A DNA stretch of 64,000 bases from Armillaria gallica (GCA_037576215.1 JBANDB010000011.1:1798001-1862000); one strand, 5' to 3'. Shown: positions 47,666 to 59,755, counted from the stretch's first letter. Notes: generated from the letters alone by a model not told the origin. Program-made: numbers and translations.

Positions 47666-49606
47666 TTAACCCGACAAGTGTATACTTCCCATCCCCTCTA
47701 CTACCTTTCCCAATTCCGACTTCGACTTACCTGACTTATCCTTAGACGGTCGTTTTGTCTGAGCAGATTTCCACCACCCCCAGTCTATGTCCACCTCGAC
47801 ATTTTCTCCTCGCTCCTTAGCTTCTCGAAACGTCTTATCTGCCCGTGTCGCCATCTCCTCAGCTGCTCTGTTCGCCGCTTCGATCTGAGATGGATTTTTT
47901 GTGAAATATGTAACATAGTGATCTTTGAGACGGAGGAGAAACGTCACAAAGTGGAGAACTTCGATCGGGGAAGAGATATTGAATTTTTGGACGCAACGGT
48001 CTATGAGATAAACTCTCTGTAGAATGCCATTTAGCATGAAGGTTGTGTTGCCGGAGAACTGCAAAGAACATTACCTCTGATGTCTCCGAACGCCATGCCA
48101 TCAACACGACACCCTCATTGCCATTGGTCGCCAAGGCGAAAACTGGCAGTCCTTTGATTCCATGCGCCTCCAGAAGCCTAACCGATGCCTCCAAGTAAAT
48201 CCTAGCCTGGTTCAGTGGCTTGGTAGGATCATCGCCGGGCCTCTTATGCTCTACTACGAGGATTGCGAATATAATTCTGCCGCCTAGTTCATAGGGGATG
48301 ATAGTGGGAAGTTCGTCAGACAGCCGCGGAATGCCATCACCGTTTGGCTTCTGGTGGTGATCACTACAAGCAGACGAAGCGGCTAGGAAAGAATTGCGTG
48401 AAATTTTCAAACCCTGCTTGAAGTCAGCGACAGGGGTGTCGACGACCTGTTGGTTGACTTTGGATGGGAAAGGAGCAGGGAGCGTGAGGGTGCCGCCGTC
48501 GGCATCATGACGTTCCCTCTGTAACGGTGGCAACAGACCCTTATCGTCCTCAGGAATGTTGATGAAGTTCGGTATCTTGCACTTCGACGAAGGCAAGACA
48601 AGCTTGTCCGTCGTAATTACGACAACAGCATCACATGTTCCTGTATGTGGTTCGCTGCTTGCACGGTGGAGGATAGAGGATTTCGCTCTGGCAGTGGCAG
48701 CAGCTTTGAGGTCTTTGAGGACGTCGGTCTCGGTTGAGAGATGGAGAGCGACGAGTGAAGCCGCTGCTTCCTGCATCTTCATGACACGAGGATCTGCTGT
48801 GGACGTGGAATCTATTGCATTGACCGCCACCTGAGAGGCCAAGCAAAGGGTATGATAGTCACTCGCCCGAACACTGGCATCAGACATAACCGAGTCCATT
48901 TTCTTAGCTGATTTCAGGTCATCGATGAATCGATTACGAGAAAGCAATAGAGACCGCTCAAATCTTCAAACTATCAGTAAGAATGTGATCGTCAGAAAGT
49001 GAAGAAGTAACATACAAGGGTCTAATGTGAACACCATTGTCTTTGGAAGCCAGGCTGTTCAATACGTGGAAGATAAGCGTGTCCCATTGAAGTCGGGACT
49101 CGGCCTCGTTCACAGACTTTCGTTGTCCACGACAAAACGCCCCAAGAGTCACCCAAAATAATAGGGACAAACGTTCTGACACGATCGGTTGATGCGACTC
49201 GTCCATAGGACAGCATTTTTGGTCAAGCCTTTTGCGAACGGCCACGAGCTGCCTCCAAAAGCATCTTCGAACAGCCTCTAGATAGGCTCCTTTGACGACG
49301 GGTAGTTCTTCCTAGAGTAGTTCATTAGGCTAAGGGTCAGCATGAGTATCTTAAATGTGGACGCACTTCTGATTGCCACCTCGGGTCCCTAAAGCACGAT
49401 AAATCGACGTAAACAGATACGTATTGATTGATTTTCTCGCGTTCTGCAAGGTCGGATGAAAGCTTCAATGCACTAATCGATAAAACGTATCGATCATAGA
49501 TGTATGTAGTCATTGATAGAGGTTTCCTTGGGCCGATTCCATTTTCAGCTCTTTTAGCGAATCTAGAGAATACGTTAGGTAAAGGAGTCAGGCGAGTTTC
49601 TGGCAA
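47666..49606 (-). CDS. lineage-specific hypothetical protein, possible PD-(D/E)XK core
   Basis: A chain of minus-strand exons can be followed: 49337-49606 (with PRKPLSMTTYIYDRYV), 48958-49310 (KGAYLEAVRRCFWRQLV into a helical region), 48060-48955 and 47666-48064. The long exon contains GGRIIFAILVVEHKRPGDDP, then QARIYLEASVRLLEAHGI and LPVFALATNG. The ExK triad within a beta strand (VVEHK), followed by a helix, recalls the PD-(D/E)XK nuclease core of expanded agaric proteins. The last piece (LNGILQRVYLIDRC, IEVLHFVTFLLRL, then a Lys-rich tail) is in another frame; only one base separates the frames near 48055 and no intron of normal size fits. The N-terminus is not settled. Nuclease activity is a weak inference. 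Confidence 0.45.
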
Positions 49607-50314
49607 ATGCTTACTCTGAACAAGATTGAATGGAACTTGAAATTGAAGGGAGACTGAAATGAAGGTTAGAGCGTGACGTTAAGCAGTCAAGAGAGACAGA
49701 GAATAGATGGAAGGTGGTCCTGATACTTGCACTGGAAACGAGGAGGGCCAGTCAGATAACATTGCAGGTCGGATCCAAGTCTGAACGAGCAGTTACTCAT
49801 GATCGCGCTAAGCATTATCTCACGATAATACTGCACAGGAATGGCGATCACTACTCGAAACTGATACGTTTCTATGACAAGGACAGAAGCCTCTAGATAA
49901 GCTACTAAATTGGTTGGATGGGCGGTGATATTGTGAAGAATTGCAAAACGTTTTTGGCCAGCCACGGGTAATAAAACTCACTCAGAATTCCTGATTATAG
50001 TCGTTCGTCAAACGCCATTAATCATGAGACCGGATGTAAACGTACGTCGCAGAAAGCTCGGATGTTGACTTTGATTTAACAGATCTGCAACCGATGCGGT
50101 CAGCCATTGCTGCAGCGGTGACATGCAACCTACTTAGACACCGATCTGCGGTAATTCGTGAGCGCCGTTAGCTGGAAAGAGGCTACTAAACTAACCTCGA
50201 TGTAGTCGCCCCTTTATACCCTGTCTGTTCCCCGCCCTGTTCTGTTCCTGAGCGTTGAGAAATGTGGCTGTAGGAAAAAGGTGAAGGCCAGAACTGTGTG
50301 GTAGTCAGGAATGC
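49607..50314. other. no clear gene; promoter region of the hypothetical gene
   Basis: A minus frame at 49687-49965 (VAYLEASVLVIE) could be a further 5' exon of the gene at 47666-49606, but I found no splice junction for it. Nothing else was recognised. Confidence 0.3.
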
Positions 50315-52116
50315 TCACGGTTCATCACCTCCACCAGCTTTCTTCATTGGATCAAACATCGGTATGCGATCAAATGGCTGCGTCGGAGGGGTAATGGGAT
50401 ACGGCGGTGGGTCGTCCTCGGTGCTATCAGATAATTAGACGAGGATATTCAAAGTCAGCCTATTGCATCCACACACTCAACGCTACTTGGTGTTCTCAAA
50501 CCCCGAATCCAAGAGGCGACAGATTCTTCTCTCTGTTCTCTCCAATCAAAAAGACGCGGGGGATCGATAAGATCTGATCTCCAGGTAAACGTAGAATTGG
50601 CAGCCGTGCGAGAATCGCAACACTTCTGTACCACCTTGTCATATTGATCACGGAGCTCGACTATAAATTGCGAAAAAGCAAGGGTCGAGATGGGATCAGT
50701 CAGATTGAAGACACCGTTGGCCACACAGGGCGAGTCTGAGTAGGCGATGTGCACCAAAGGCTACTACACGATTAGCTTCAGGATGGACAGAGGATCAACC
50801 ATTAACTCACTAAATCGTCAAACGTGTCATCATCCGGAGACTCTGAATCGCTGCACAAATCAGGTGGGTCTGTCCACCCCAAAACGACCTGTGCCGAAAA
50901 CCCGTCCTTGGCGAGAATTACGCCTACGACAGGGTCCTCGATTCCCCAAACACGTCGCTGGTAAGCCACGCTAGCAATGAGTGGCACAATGTTCACTCTA
51001 TCTGCAATGCAGATAATAGGAAGGACGGCATTAATACGACGGCCTCTACCTGGAAGAATGTGCGCGTGAAATGACACATCGAGGGAGCTAGTACTGGAAA
51101 CCTTTGAAGGTGGCAACGAAAAACAATGAGATGTTGCCAGCCATTTCTCCGACTGTGTGTAATCATAAGAGACATCAAATCTTTCGTCACATAGGTCCTC
51201 TACCAACAGATGGTTTGACTCAGATGAGCAAGTCTGAGTGTCGGGTTCAACCTCTGAGATGTTGGTGTCGCTATTGGTATTTAGACCATCTTCGCCTTTC
51301 CACTGTGCCCCTGTTTCCTCGAGGCCTCCACTAGTATTGTTGCTTTTATAGTCAGAACAAGTGTTCTCCGGTGCCACAGATCGGTCAGAATACTCAGGTG
51401 GGGGTTTCTCCCGCGTAGATCGCGAGTTCGTGTAAAGATGAGAAATAAGCATCAGAGCGTGCCCATCGAAAACAGATTTGTCGAAATTCTTCGGAAGAAC
51501 GAAAGGTATATCATCACTCGATTGCATGGGTAAGCGATAGGTTTCATCATACAATAGCATTACTCACAATATCTCGACACCACTATAACATGTATAGCAC
51601 AATGCCCGTATCAAGGTGGACCAAATAGGCATAGTGAAGGGGTGAGGGTCTTCTTTCATCTGTCGAAGCGAGGACACCGTTGCTAGTATAATGTCCAGGA
51701 AACCGGAAAGTGGGTGAGCATTTGGAGCTAAAAATGAAGGGCTACTCCTCAGTTCGTCGAGGAGCACTGAGAACATATTTGTTTCAGAAAGACATGAATC
51801 TCTAGAGACAGAGAGAAGCGGCTTTGAAAGCTGCACAGAGAGTGGCTGGACTTGTAGTGGCCATTGTGCGTCTGTGGCGACATGGTGCAGTTCTATCGGA
51901 AGCATAGCCAAACTATTGGTTCAAGTCACAAAACAGTAATGAGATATAGCGTAGACACATCCGGAAGCTCACAGCAATAAACATACGCAGTAGCGCACAA
52001 TGCCGAACGCGCTGAACTGAAGTAGTGGTAAGAAGTAAAGGATCCTTTAGGTCACGTGGTATTGAGGGCAGGTCGCTGCGCGCGACCTTTAAGTCAAGTG
52101 ATAGACTTGTCGGCAA
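50315..52116 (-). CDS. hypothetical protein with PPPY tail
   Basis: Minus-strand exons can be followed from ATG 52116 (MPTSLSLDLKVARSD), through 51564-51905 (ELHHVATDAQWPLQ, SGFLDIILATVSSL) and 50802-51560 (a long acidic/Ser-rich segment, then RRINAVLPIICIADRV, VWGIEDPVVGVILAKDG and an acidic stretch). The chain continues through 50455-50757 (VHIAYSDSPC, FNLTDPISTLAFSQFIVEL) to a last exon ending GGGDEP-stop at 50315. The C-terminus has DDPPPYPITPP, a PPxY motif that could bind WW domains such as those of Nedd4-type ubiquitin ligases. Introns are short GT-AG. It looks like an Agaricomycete-restricted protein; no function can be assigned. Confidence 0.5.
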
Positions 52117-52474
52117 TTTTCGCTAGTTTCTCTTAGACAGACGACGATATCAACCTAATGACGGAAAGGGTGGGCGATTGATATGTCTGACTTGACCTCG
52201 ACTGGCTCGGTAGTCTGCGAAGTATCCATTGTTTTATTTCCAAATTACTCTTGAGTTACTCAAGAGAAGATCGATCAGTCGATAGCCGGTTGAATCAATG
52301 ATACATACTTTGTTCATGCCATTCCTCATTCAGTTAGTTCCTATTAGCATGCCTCTGGGCAAAATAGTAGGTGCTTTGAGCTATATATTTATATTAAATT
52401 CTCCCTTCAAAATATTCCATTCCCAATCTCGGCCGTCCTTGTACACATATACGCTATCTCCACCCCAACGCTTC
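52117..52474. other. spacer, nothing seen
   Basis: It contains the upstream region of the preceding minus-strand gene and the 3' flank of the DUF6535-like gene. Two TTGAGTTACTCAA-like inverted half-sites lie near 52251-52263. Confidence 0.35.
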
Positions 52475-52893
52475 TCAATGAAGGCAATTGGTCGTTCTTG
52501 TGGTCGGCGACGGTGAAGGAGTCGTGTGAAAACACTCCCAGGAGAAAGAGGCTTCCTCGTCGGCGGTCTCAGAGTCGGACAGCATGTAAGGTGCCATCGT
52601 CTCATCGCACTCTATTTCGTGTATGAGTGGGAGAAAAGTAGTCTATCATAGACAGAAAGAGGTATCAGATTCGCGAAATCCAGAAAGACTGGAAAGGGAC
52701 GTACAAAAACAAGCAATGAGTCAGCAGTATCCTTATATTCTTCTAAAACCTCGTCAAAAATCGCAGCTTCGCTCAGGTACATTCGCCAAGCTTTTGAGTC
52801 GGATGTCATTTCAGGTTGCCCCTTGTAGGCGTACACTGGGCACCGTCCCTTATAATCAACGGGCGCGTCTACAAACAAATGAGCTCTATACAT
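52475..52893 (-). CDS. truncated DUF6535-like protein with acidic tail
   Basis: Two exons (52705-52893 and 52475-52642) joined by a 62-nt GT-AG intron give 118 residues. The first exon holds the start of a DUF6535 domain (KAWRMYLSEAAIFDEVLEEY, then KDTADSLLVF), which in agarics leads into membrane helices. Here the intron leads instead to TTFLPLIHEIECDETMAPYM and an acidic, Ser/Thr/Pro-rich end, so the membrane part is missing. This could be a truncated relic whose frame happens to stay open, or a soluble short form. An upstream ATG near 52999 (MMDAPGNSPHPG) may belong to a 5' exon, but the junction is unclear. Confidence 0.5.
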
Positions 52894-53666
52894 CTGGGGC
52901 TTGTGAATTTGAGAAGCATACTAACCACACATTCCCTGCCTGGGATTACTCCCAGATCTTGATCCAGGATGTGGAGAATTGCCTGGAGCATCCATCATGA
53001 CTTTGAAGGGGAAAGGATGCGGGGAAGTAAAGTTGCTCGTGCAACTAAGCCTGAACCTCGAAGATTCTTATATGCCCAAGGCACAGGAGATTTACGAGAT
53101 GTTTCACGTCCTTATCATCCCAGGAACGTTCATACAGTGGCCCGAAGAGAAGGTAAAATTAAGCGCTGAGCACACACAATCGCGTGGGCGCCTAGTAAAG
53201 ACCGTTGCCTCGAGGTTTCTATAATGAGGGAGCCGGGAACACCCGCCTATTCGCAATTGATATTTTGTATCTTGTGACGCAAAGTGGCGACACTAGGCAG
53301 AACACGCCTCCGAGAGGAAGTTTCTTACGAGCGTTTGTAAGCGGTCCTACGTCGGCGAAATGATCGTGAACCTAGAAGAGGTTGTCGGAAGATGATCTGA
53401 TTTAGAAGTCAAAGCCCAGGCAAGGCAAATTAAAACCACGTTAGTCTGATTGAAACACTATAGAAATACACATCAGTACGGCGTCAATGAAAGGTGGTGG
53501 ATGGTACACATATGAAGGTATCGCAGCGCATAGAATCGGCCAAGGAAAGAAGCAGGTGGAAGGAGGTAGTTATCGCAGTAGGTTTGGAGAAGTAAGCATT
53601 AAAAAAGACCCAACAACCGAAATCGCAATAAGAAAAATAAAGAATCTCTGGGATCGAATGTCGGAC
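52894..53666. other. no gene recognised
   Basis: Plus frames 52969-53224 and 53487-53837 have no domain; the latter overlaps the end of the RdRP gene on the other strand. Confidence 0.35.
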
Positions 53667-56600
53667 TACTCAGTCATAGAAAAAGCCTCCCACCTTCTCC
53701 CATCGCTGGATAAAACCTTCAAGGCCTTCTCCTTCACATTTATGCCACAATTACTACACCTATATGTGCGCTGGAAGGCATTGGCATTGATCTTCCATGT
53801 GTGCCTGCCGCCGGGTGTTCTGCTGCACTGGGGATAGTTTGAAGCAACAGGTTCTCTCGGCTTTTCAGGATGAGGGGTTGTTCGTCCAGGGTTAGGACGA
53901 GGAGACCCGGGCGTGGGAGGTCTAGAAGTAATAGGGCTACTTGTATCAATGGTTGGTCTCGATGTTCGATATGTACCGCGCCGGGGACCGGAAGACGAAG
54001 GTCCCGCGTCCGTTGCTCTTGATTTTTCAGCGCGTCGACTAGGGGGGGAGGTGTAGGTGGAGGGGACGAGAGATGTGGACTCACGGGCCTTGGCGGAGCG
54101 GGCTCTGCATCATCAAGGCTCAGTCCGAACGATTGGCGGATACCGCGTCTAGGGGGACCAGGGCGGGATATTGGAGATGGTGGAAGTTGATCCTTATCTA
54201 CAGGACCAACATCGTCAACATCATTAACAAGGGTCTCCTCTGACCACTGCCTAGCGACGCGCGGCACGCGACCCCCGTTCAGACGGGATCTCGGTATTGA
54301 AGGAAGCTCTTCCTCAACATCCGTATCCTCTGCTGTCTCGTACAGGGATGCAGTAGGCCTCGTATCGCACGTTTCAAATGATCCTGTGGTCGAGGTCCTC
54401 GACGATTCTGTGCCCAAAGGAGAAGGCGAACGGCACACCGGGGGAGTCAAGTCTTCCTCAATGTCTGAAACTATGTCATCATCATTATCTGACAGTGAGT
54501 AGAACGATTCATCATCCTCGTCTCCTTCATCATCAGTCACCGTGTGCATAGTAACGTCCGAATCGTTATTAGCATCTGGAGGGGTTGTTGATATATATTT
54601 ATTTGATGGCATGTAATACGCCTACCTTCGACCACGGATGCAGCTGGCGCATAATATGAGGTGTCATCCTCCGTTTCTGCACGATGGACTGGAATCAATG
54701 GTTTCTGGATTGTACCAACAGTGATCGGTAGAATTCCTGATTGCACTATAAGATACTTGAGTCAGGAAAAAACGATGGACATTCAATAAACTTACAGGCT
54801 TTGATATGATTCAGCCATCGAAGACCTAGCCACGAGAAAGCACATTTCTCGTTCTCGTATCCAACATAATACCTTGATAGGATGTTAGACTGTGATCTTG
54901 ACGACAAGAAGAGGGAATTGTGTTTACCAGGCAGACGCTCGAAGCATGAGCCTAGGCGGATCGTTGAGAACATGTCGGACAGCTGTATGTGTGGTGTGAG
55001 TCTTCTCCTAGTTGGCCAGATAATCTGTTTTGACATACAAAAGTAACGTTCAAGATACTTCCGTCGAACCCTTTCGGCAGCGGTCTCATTGTCTTCGGCA
55101 CTAATAGATCTCGAAGACTGGTTTTCTGTAGAAGTAGTATTGGTACCATTAGATGGAGCCGTCTCACCAAGTCATTCAAAAACGTACCTTTACTCATCTT
55201 ATCACTAGCAATGGCGCGACTCAGTTCTTTGTTAAAGGCCTTGAGAGATTCCCGGCCCTCGGCAATGTACGCGTCCCATTCTTCGCGTAATGCGATCCCC
55301 TTGAGGATCAAGTCAGGGTCACATTGAAAGTCGTCTTGGGAATCACCAGGAGGATTGGGGACAAGGCTCTGAAGGTGCTTGATGGGATCCTTCCAGTCAT
55401 CAGAACTTGCCCTCTTGAGTGTTTTCAGCGCATAGAACTGATTTTTAACCGATTCGATATTCTCGCCGGTCTTAGCAATATCCTGTTAATCAACGCTTCA
55501 ACACTCGATGTCTACAACAAGGACGATGCAACGCACCAGCACTTTCTCGATGAGCGGAACAAGACCAGCGCAGTACCCTTGATCGGCAAGTCCCTCTGTC
55601 TTCCCCACTTGACGCATCCAAGCAAGAGACATTTGACCGAGGAGTCGACTTCCTCGGAGATTCATAAAGACATTGACCGCATCTCTGTTCATCTGTGAAA
55701 GACTCGAATATGAACTAGAAGACGCGTCGTCTTCACTCAGTGGTGTGGCATATTCGCTTTGCGACTCATCATCGTCACTGGAAGACGTGCCATCTTCGAC
55801 TTGGGTTGTACTGGGACCGGGCGGTGTCGGGTCCCATTTCATTTTAGGCGGACGGATTTTCTCAGGGTCTGGAACAAGATCTGCGTCCTTGAGGATAAGA
55901 TAGCGGTCTCCATCCAAGTCACTGTGACAAAGTAAGTTCTGTTTCTCCTTTGCAGTGACGCAATACATACCCGCCACCCATTTGGCTAGGCTCGCTATAC
56001 CTCCCTTTGCCGGCAAATACTAAGAAGGGATGAGGATCGAAGAGGCGCAAGTTAAAATGATGGCAGTACCAATGCAGTTGGTGAGGTGCGATAATTCAGG
56101 GACATTTATAGCCTCCAGCCGTCGTAAATCTTTTGGAGTGCAGGTCAGCTCATGGAGAATGGATATCATCGAGGGCACCAACCACCGGGGGAGTAAGCAG
56201 GATTCCTGCCTACAAGAAAAGTCCCGACCTGCGGTCCTCCTTGATAAGGCAGGTTGATGTATACCTGTCCTTCCTCCAATATGCCGAGTTCGTCTACGAC
56301 TCCATACAGATAGGCCGAGTCCTGACAGAATTACGATCATGATCAAAACAGCGCTCAAGGTCAAGTACATAAACAAACCTTAACGCGAATCTGCAGTTTC
56401 GTCCGGAGTGAGTCTAGCGAGCGTTTTTGGAATCGCTTCAATAGACACGCCAAGTGCCCTTCGCTCAAATCGAATCCAGCGAGGAGCATTTCGTACACTG
56501 TCACAGGACGCATGATGATGAGCCGAGGTATACTGAATGACAATACTTGCATTCTTGGTCGAAGTCATTTCCTTCTGAATCTAGCTCCCCATCCACGCAG

Positions 56601-58015
56601 TCAATAGCCTTTTGTCTATTGACCATGATCTGCTCGAGATCGTCAAGCTGCTTCCGAAGAAGAGATTCGAAGACCTGTGGGATGTCTTAAGCGTAGCATA
56701 ATTAGATACCCAAAACTCAGAAGATACCTCCAGCTTAATTCCCAGGGTCATGAGAAGGACGATGAACTGAATGTTGAGCCTGGCGCTGCGGGGTGGACGA
56801 TTGACATTCTGAACTTCGAGCATCAAAGGACCGTTTTCATATTTGAACATAGAGCGGCGATAGGCCACTTTGGCTTCAGAACCGTCGCAAATCCGGTCGA
56901 AGACCTCGTCCTTGTACCTGACGAAGAGTCCCTTTATGCCACCCAACCGTATTTGAAAGACTGTATGGAGAGTTCAAGTTGAAGTCGAGATGTAAAATGG
57001 ACAAGAGACATCCGAACACCCACCGCAGGTATCCTCGCTCACGCCGATGGTAGAGCAGACTTGGTTGGCAAATGAATCGCGTATCATGCCACAACTAGGA
57101 TTTTTCAGAGTCTACCAGGCGAAACTTGGCATAAGACGCACCCGTCGCTACAGTCAGAGCCATCATCAGCCGTAAGGTCCTCTAGGAGATAACGATCCTC
57201 CAAGCCAACCTATCAGCGCAAGTAGGTCAGAAGAAGCTACTTAAAACCTTATTTAAGCAGCACCTACCTCAAGAGCTGGGACGGTCGAGGAAAACGACAA
57301 CCCCAAACGTGCAGCATACTTTCCGTATCCATATACTCGATAAACGGAGTTCAGGTCTCCTAGGACAGCCTTGAGACTGTGCACCGTCCAGTCCTCCCTT
57401 TCTTGAAAGAAGAAACATGGCTTTCTTTCAACTGACTTTCAGTATACCCAAAGAAGATATACCTCCGCGGAATCAGACAAGCGTCGATTTAATTATAGTT
57501 TACGCTCACTTCTTGCCCCCGAAAGTAATACCGTTCTTAATCTTATCGACAAGGAGCTGCCGTACAAGATTGTCTTTCAGCTTCGTCGGAAAGCTCACCT
57601 TTAGAAATCGCTCGGGGTCGCTGATAAGCCGGGTCGCTCTGGATGACGGAATAACATCCTGGGTATCCTTGAAGTCGCCAGTATTATCAAAACGCAGATG
57701 AACAATTTGAGAGCGCTGCTTGGAGAGGGAGGTTTTAGCAGACATCGGGTTGAGGCCAACCTCGACGTTGAGACGACTGTCGCGTCGCGGTTGAGCTCTT
57801 GGAAATTTGAATTTCCCAGGCCCTTTCAAGGTGAACATCACATGACACTTCCTTATCTGTCGATCAAATTTAAACTAATGACCATAACCGCGTGTGTGGC
57901 GTCGTCCCCGGTCCAGTCCAGCCACACCGTACGGCTTTCTTCGGGTTGGTCTTGATAAGCTTCGAAGAACTTGGAGTCTCGAAAGGTTATCGACCGTCCC
58001 AATGTTAAAGTATGT
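53667..58015 (-). CDS. RNA-dependent RNA polymerase (QDE-1/RdRP family)
   Basis: This cellular RdRP would make dsRNA from aberrant transcripts for RNA silencing. Minus-strand exons in order include VWLDWTGDDATHA, CHVMFTLKGPGKFKF, RFLKVSFPTKLKD, CFFFQEREDWTVHSLKAVLG, KYAARLGLSFSST, FQIRLGGIKGLFV, ARLNIQFIVLLMTLGI, DLRRLEAINVPELSHLTNC and VFAGKGRYSEPSQM. The catalytic motif GGGDLDGDRY follows, created by splicing, with DLDGD at 55906-55920. The three catalytic aspartates are intact. After the active site come an acidic insert (SSSDDDESQSE), a helical region (WDAYIAEGRESLKAF, SWLGLRWLNHI) and a long acidic then Pro-rich tail. The tail ends in YRCSNCG and a basic helix, with the stop at 53667. 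A run of seven G at 54042-54048 shifts the frame inside the tail. The N-terminal exons before 58015 could not be found. A 32-nt intron seems needed at 57857-57888. Confidence 0.85.
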
Positions 58016-58565
58016 TCACTCTTATTTTATCGCGGCATAATTCAAATTAGAGCCTTGGTCGCGTCGATACCGCGCGCTGTTTCCTTCCGTTTTTCTTAAT
58101 CTTCTACTACTACACCATGGAAGCAGAAGACACGCGTGCCAGGCCACAAAAGTCGCGTTCATGAGCTCCCTCGATTATCAAATTTGGAGCACTCGCCTCG
58201 ATTAAATCTCCTGTACCCAACGCCGAACTAGAAAAGCAGTAATGATCAATAATATGGCAGCACAGCACAAAGCACTAAGTTAGATTAGCTGAACCAGCCA
58301 GAAAGCAGTTGCGTTACATGGGTCCTTCTCATAGTTACAGTGGGTTGGCTTGACAACGCGAAGTGAAAATAAGCCGGCTTCAAAGGCTCAGCGCTGCTGG
58401 ATACAGAATATCTGGTTTCATTAACCACTCCAGCGCTGCATCGCTGCCATTGCGCGTGGACGAGACTCTCTCCTGATATTTTTGAAGAAGTGCGACGAGA
58501 AGTTTGTCGACCCTATTCGCCCACATCGATTAGCGTTAAACAAGTCTTAGGCAGTCCAAGGTTTC
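58016..58565. other. probable location of the missing RdRP 5' exons
   Basis: RdRP proteins of this family normally have more N-terminal sequence. The frame entering 58015 is closed by a stop just upstream, so a further exon may lie here, but I could not recognise one. Confidence 0.3.
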
Positions 58566-59755
58566 TTACCAAATAGTTCCTTTGACCGGCGTCATCAATC
58601 GGTCCAACTCTTTGTGTACACCACTTTCATTTAGAGCTTTGAGAAACGCATCTCCACCAGCCACGCAGTAGCTGAAAACGGGACCAAGTAGCATATCGTG
58701 CTCCAGGCGTGCCTCGTTATCTCGATCGTACTTCATGTTCCATGAGTTGATATGAACGGGATACGGAAATTTAACGAAGGCGTCCAAGGAAGGAATAGGT
58801 GTAAGTGGTAAGGTAAGACACTTCCTATCACCGATCCATCTCAAGCCAGCTTGAAATTCAGATTCCGAGTCGGTCACCTCAAACGCGGAGGGGTACTGGA
58901 AAAGCTTCCATCCTCGGTCGCGATACTTGCCCCTCCCAACTTCTTGCCCCGAGCCGCTCGTGGTGATGATCAAGGCGCGCTTTTGATCAAACGTGGCTTT
59001 GGGAAATAAAGAATATGCGTGGGAATGACTGATGATGTTCATCGGGGTAGCTGCAACAATATTGAGCATGCTAATCGGCGATACGTGGGACACTTACTGG
59101 AGTGGAAAGACAGTATGACTTCCATCGGGGACTTCTTGGAGGTGATCAGTTGAACTTGAATGCCGTTGCGAGAAAAATCGTAAACGTCCGCAATACCGCG
59201 ACAATGATATCCGGTCATAGACGGGTTCTCATCACGCAGTCTAACAGCCTCCGAAACGCGGCTGACAACCTCGTAAAACCCGCCCTTTTGCATCTCGCGC
59301 GGAATGAAAGTGTATCCAGCCGTCAGCAGAAACTGACCAATGGCATGACAGTGCTTATGCTCGACATAAAGGTCAAGGTCAGAGTCCGGATACCTGACAC
59401 ATTCAAAGAACTGCACGCCACTCGATCCGGAGATCAGCACGCCGAACTCAGCTTGGAGAAGGCGGAATTTGTTCGCTTCCTCTTTCGTGAAGTAGCGAGA
59501 GAGCAGCTTCTTAAGCTGGGAGGCAAAAAACAACTCCACTGCTGCCTTTTTGGCCTTGTCGGCCTTGCCAAGGCAGACGAGGTCCAGAGGGGAAAGCAGA
59601 GGGAATATGTGACTCTCAAGGAGATCGAAGGGTCTGAAAATATTCAGCAGCGTTTCAAGACGATTCAGGTCAAATCGGCACGCACACGTCGTCGAGAGAT
59701 CGCCGCATTGAGCGCCCTCGGCCTGAATGTATCCAATGCAGCATCTCCACCTCAA
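58566..59755 (-). CDS. F-box-like/nucleotidyltransferase-fold protein
   Basis: Two main minus-strand exons (about 59096-59755 and 58566-59055) are joined by an intron of about 45 nt. An F-box-like start (LLESHIFPLLSPLDLVCLG) is followed by a strand-turn motif, ISGSSGVQFF, and about ten residues later by SDLDLYVEH. This G-S-x(n)-D-x-D pattern marks the polymerase-beta-type nucleotidyltransferase fold. The second exon continues with KRALIITTSGSGQEV, LTLTPIPSLDAFVKF-like strands and a C-terminal helix. The true start is unclear: the open frame begins at a non-ATG codon, and an ATG near 59745 is in another frame. Many agaric genomes carry such proteins; whether they transfer nucleotides is unknown. 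It lies directly upstream of the RdRP gene in the same direction. Confidence 0.55.

Noticed and set aside
55921..55975. Continuous frame leading into the RdRP DLDGD motif without an intron
   Set aside because: Removing the GT-AG intron yields the conserved KGRYSEPSQMGGGDLDGD context, whereas the continuous frame gives a sequence unlike the family.
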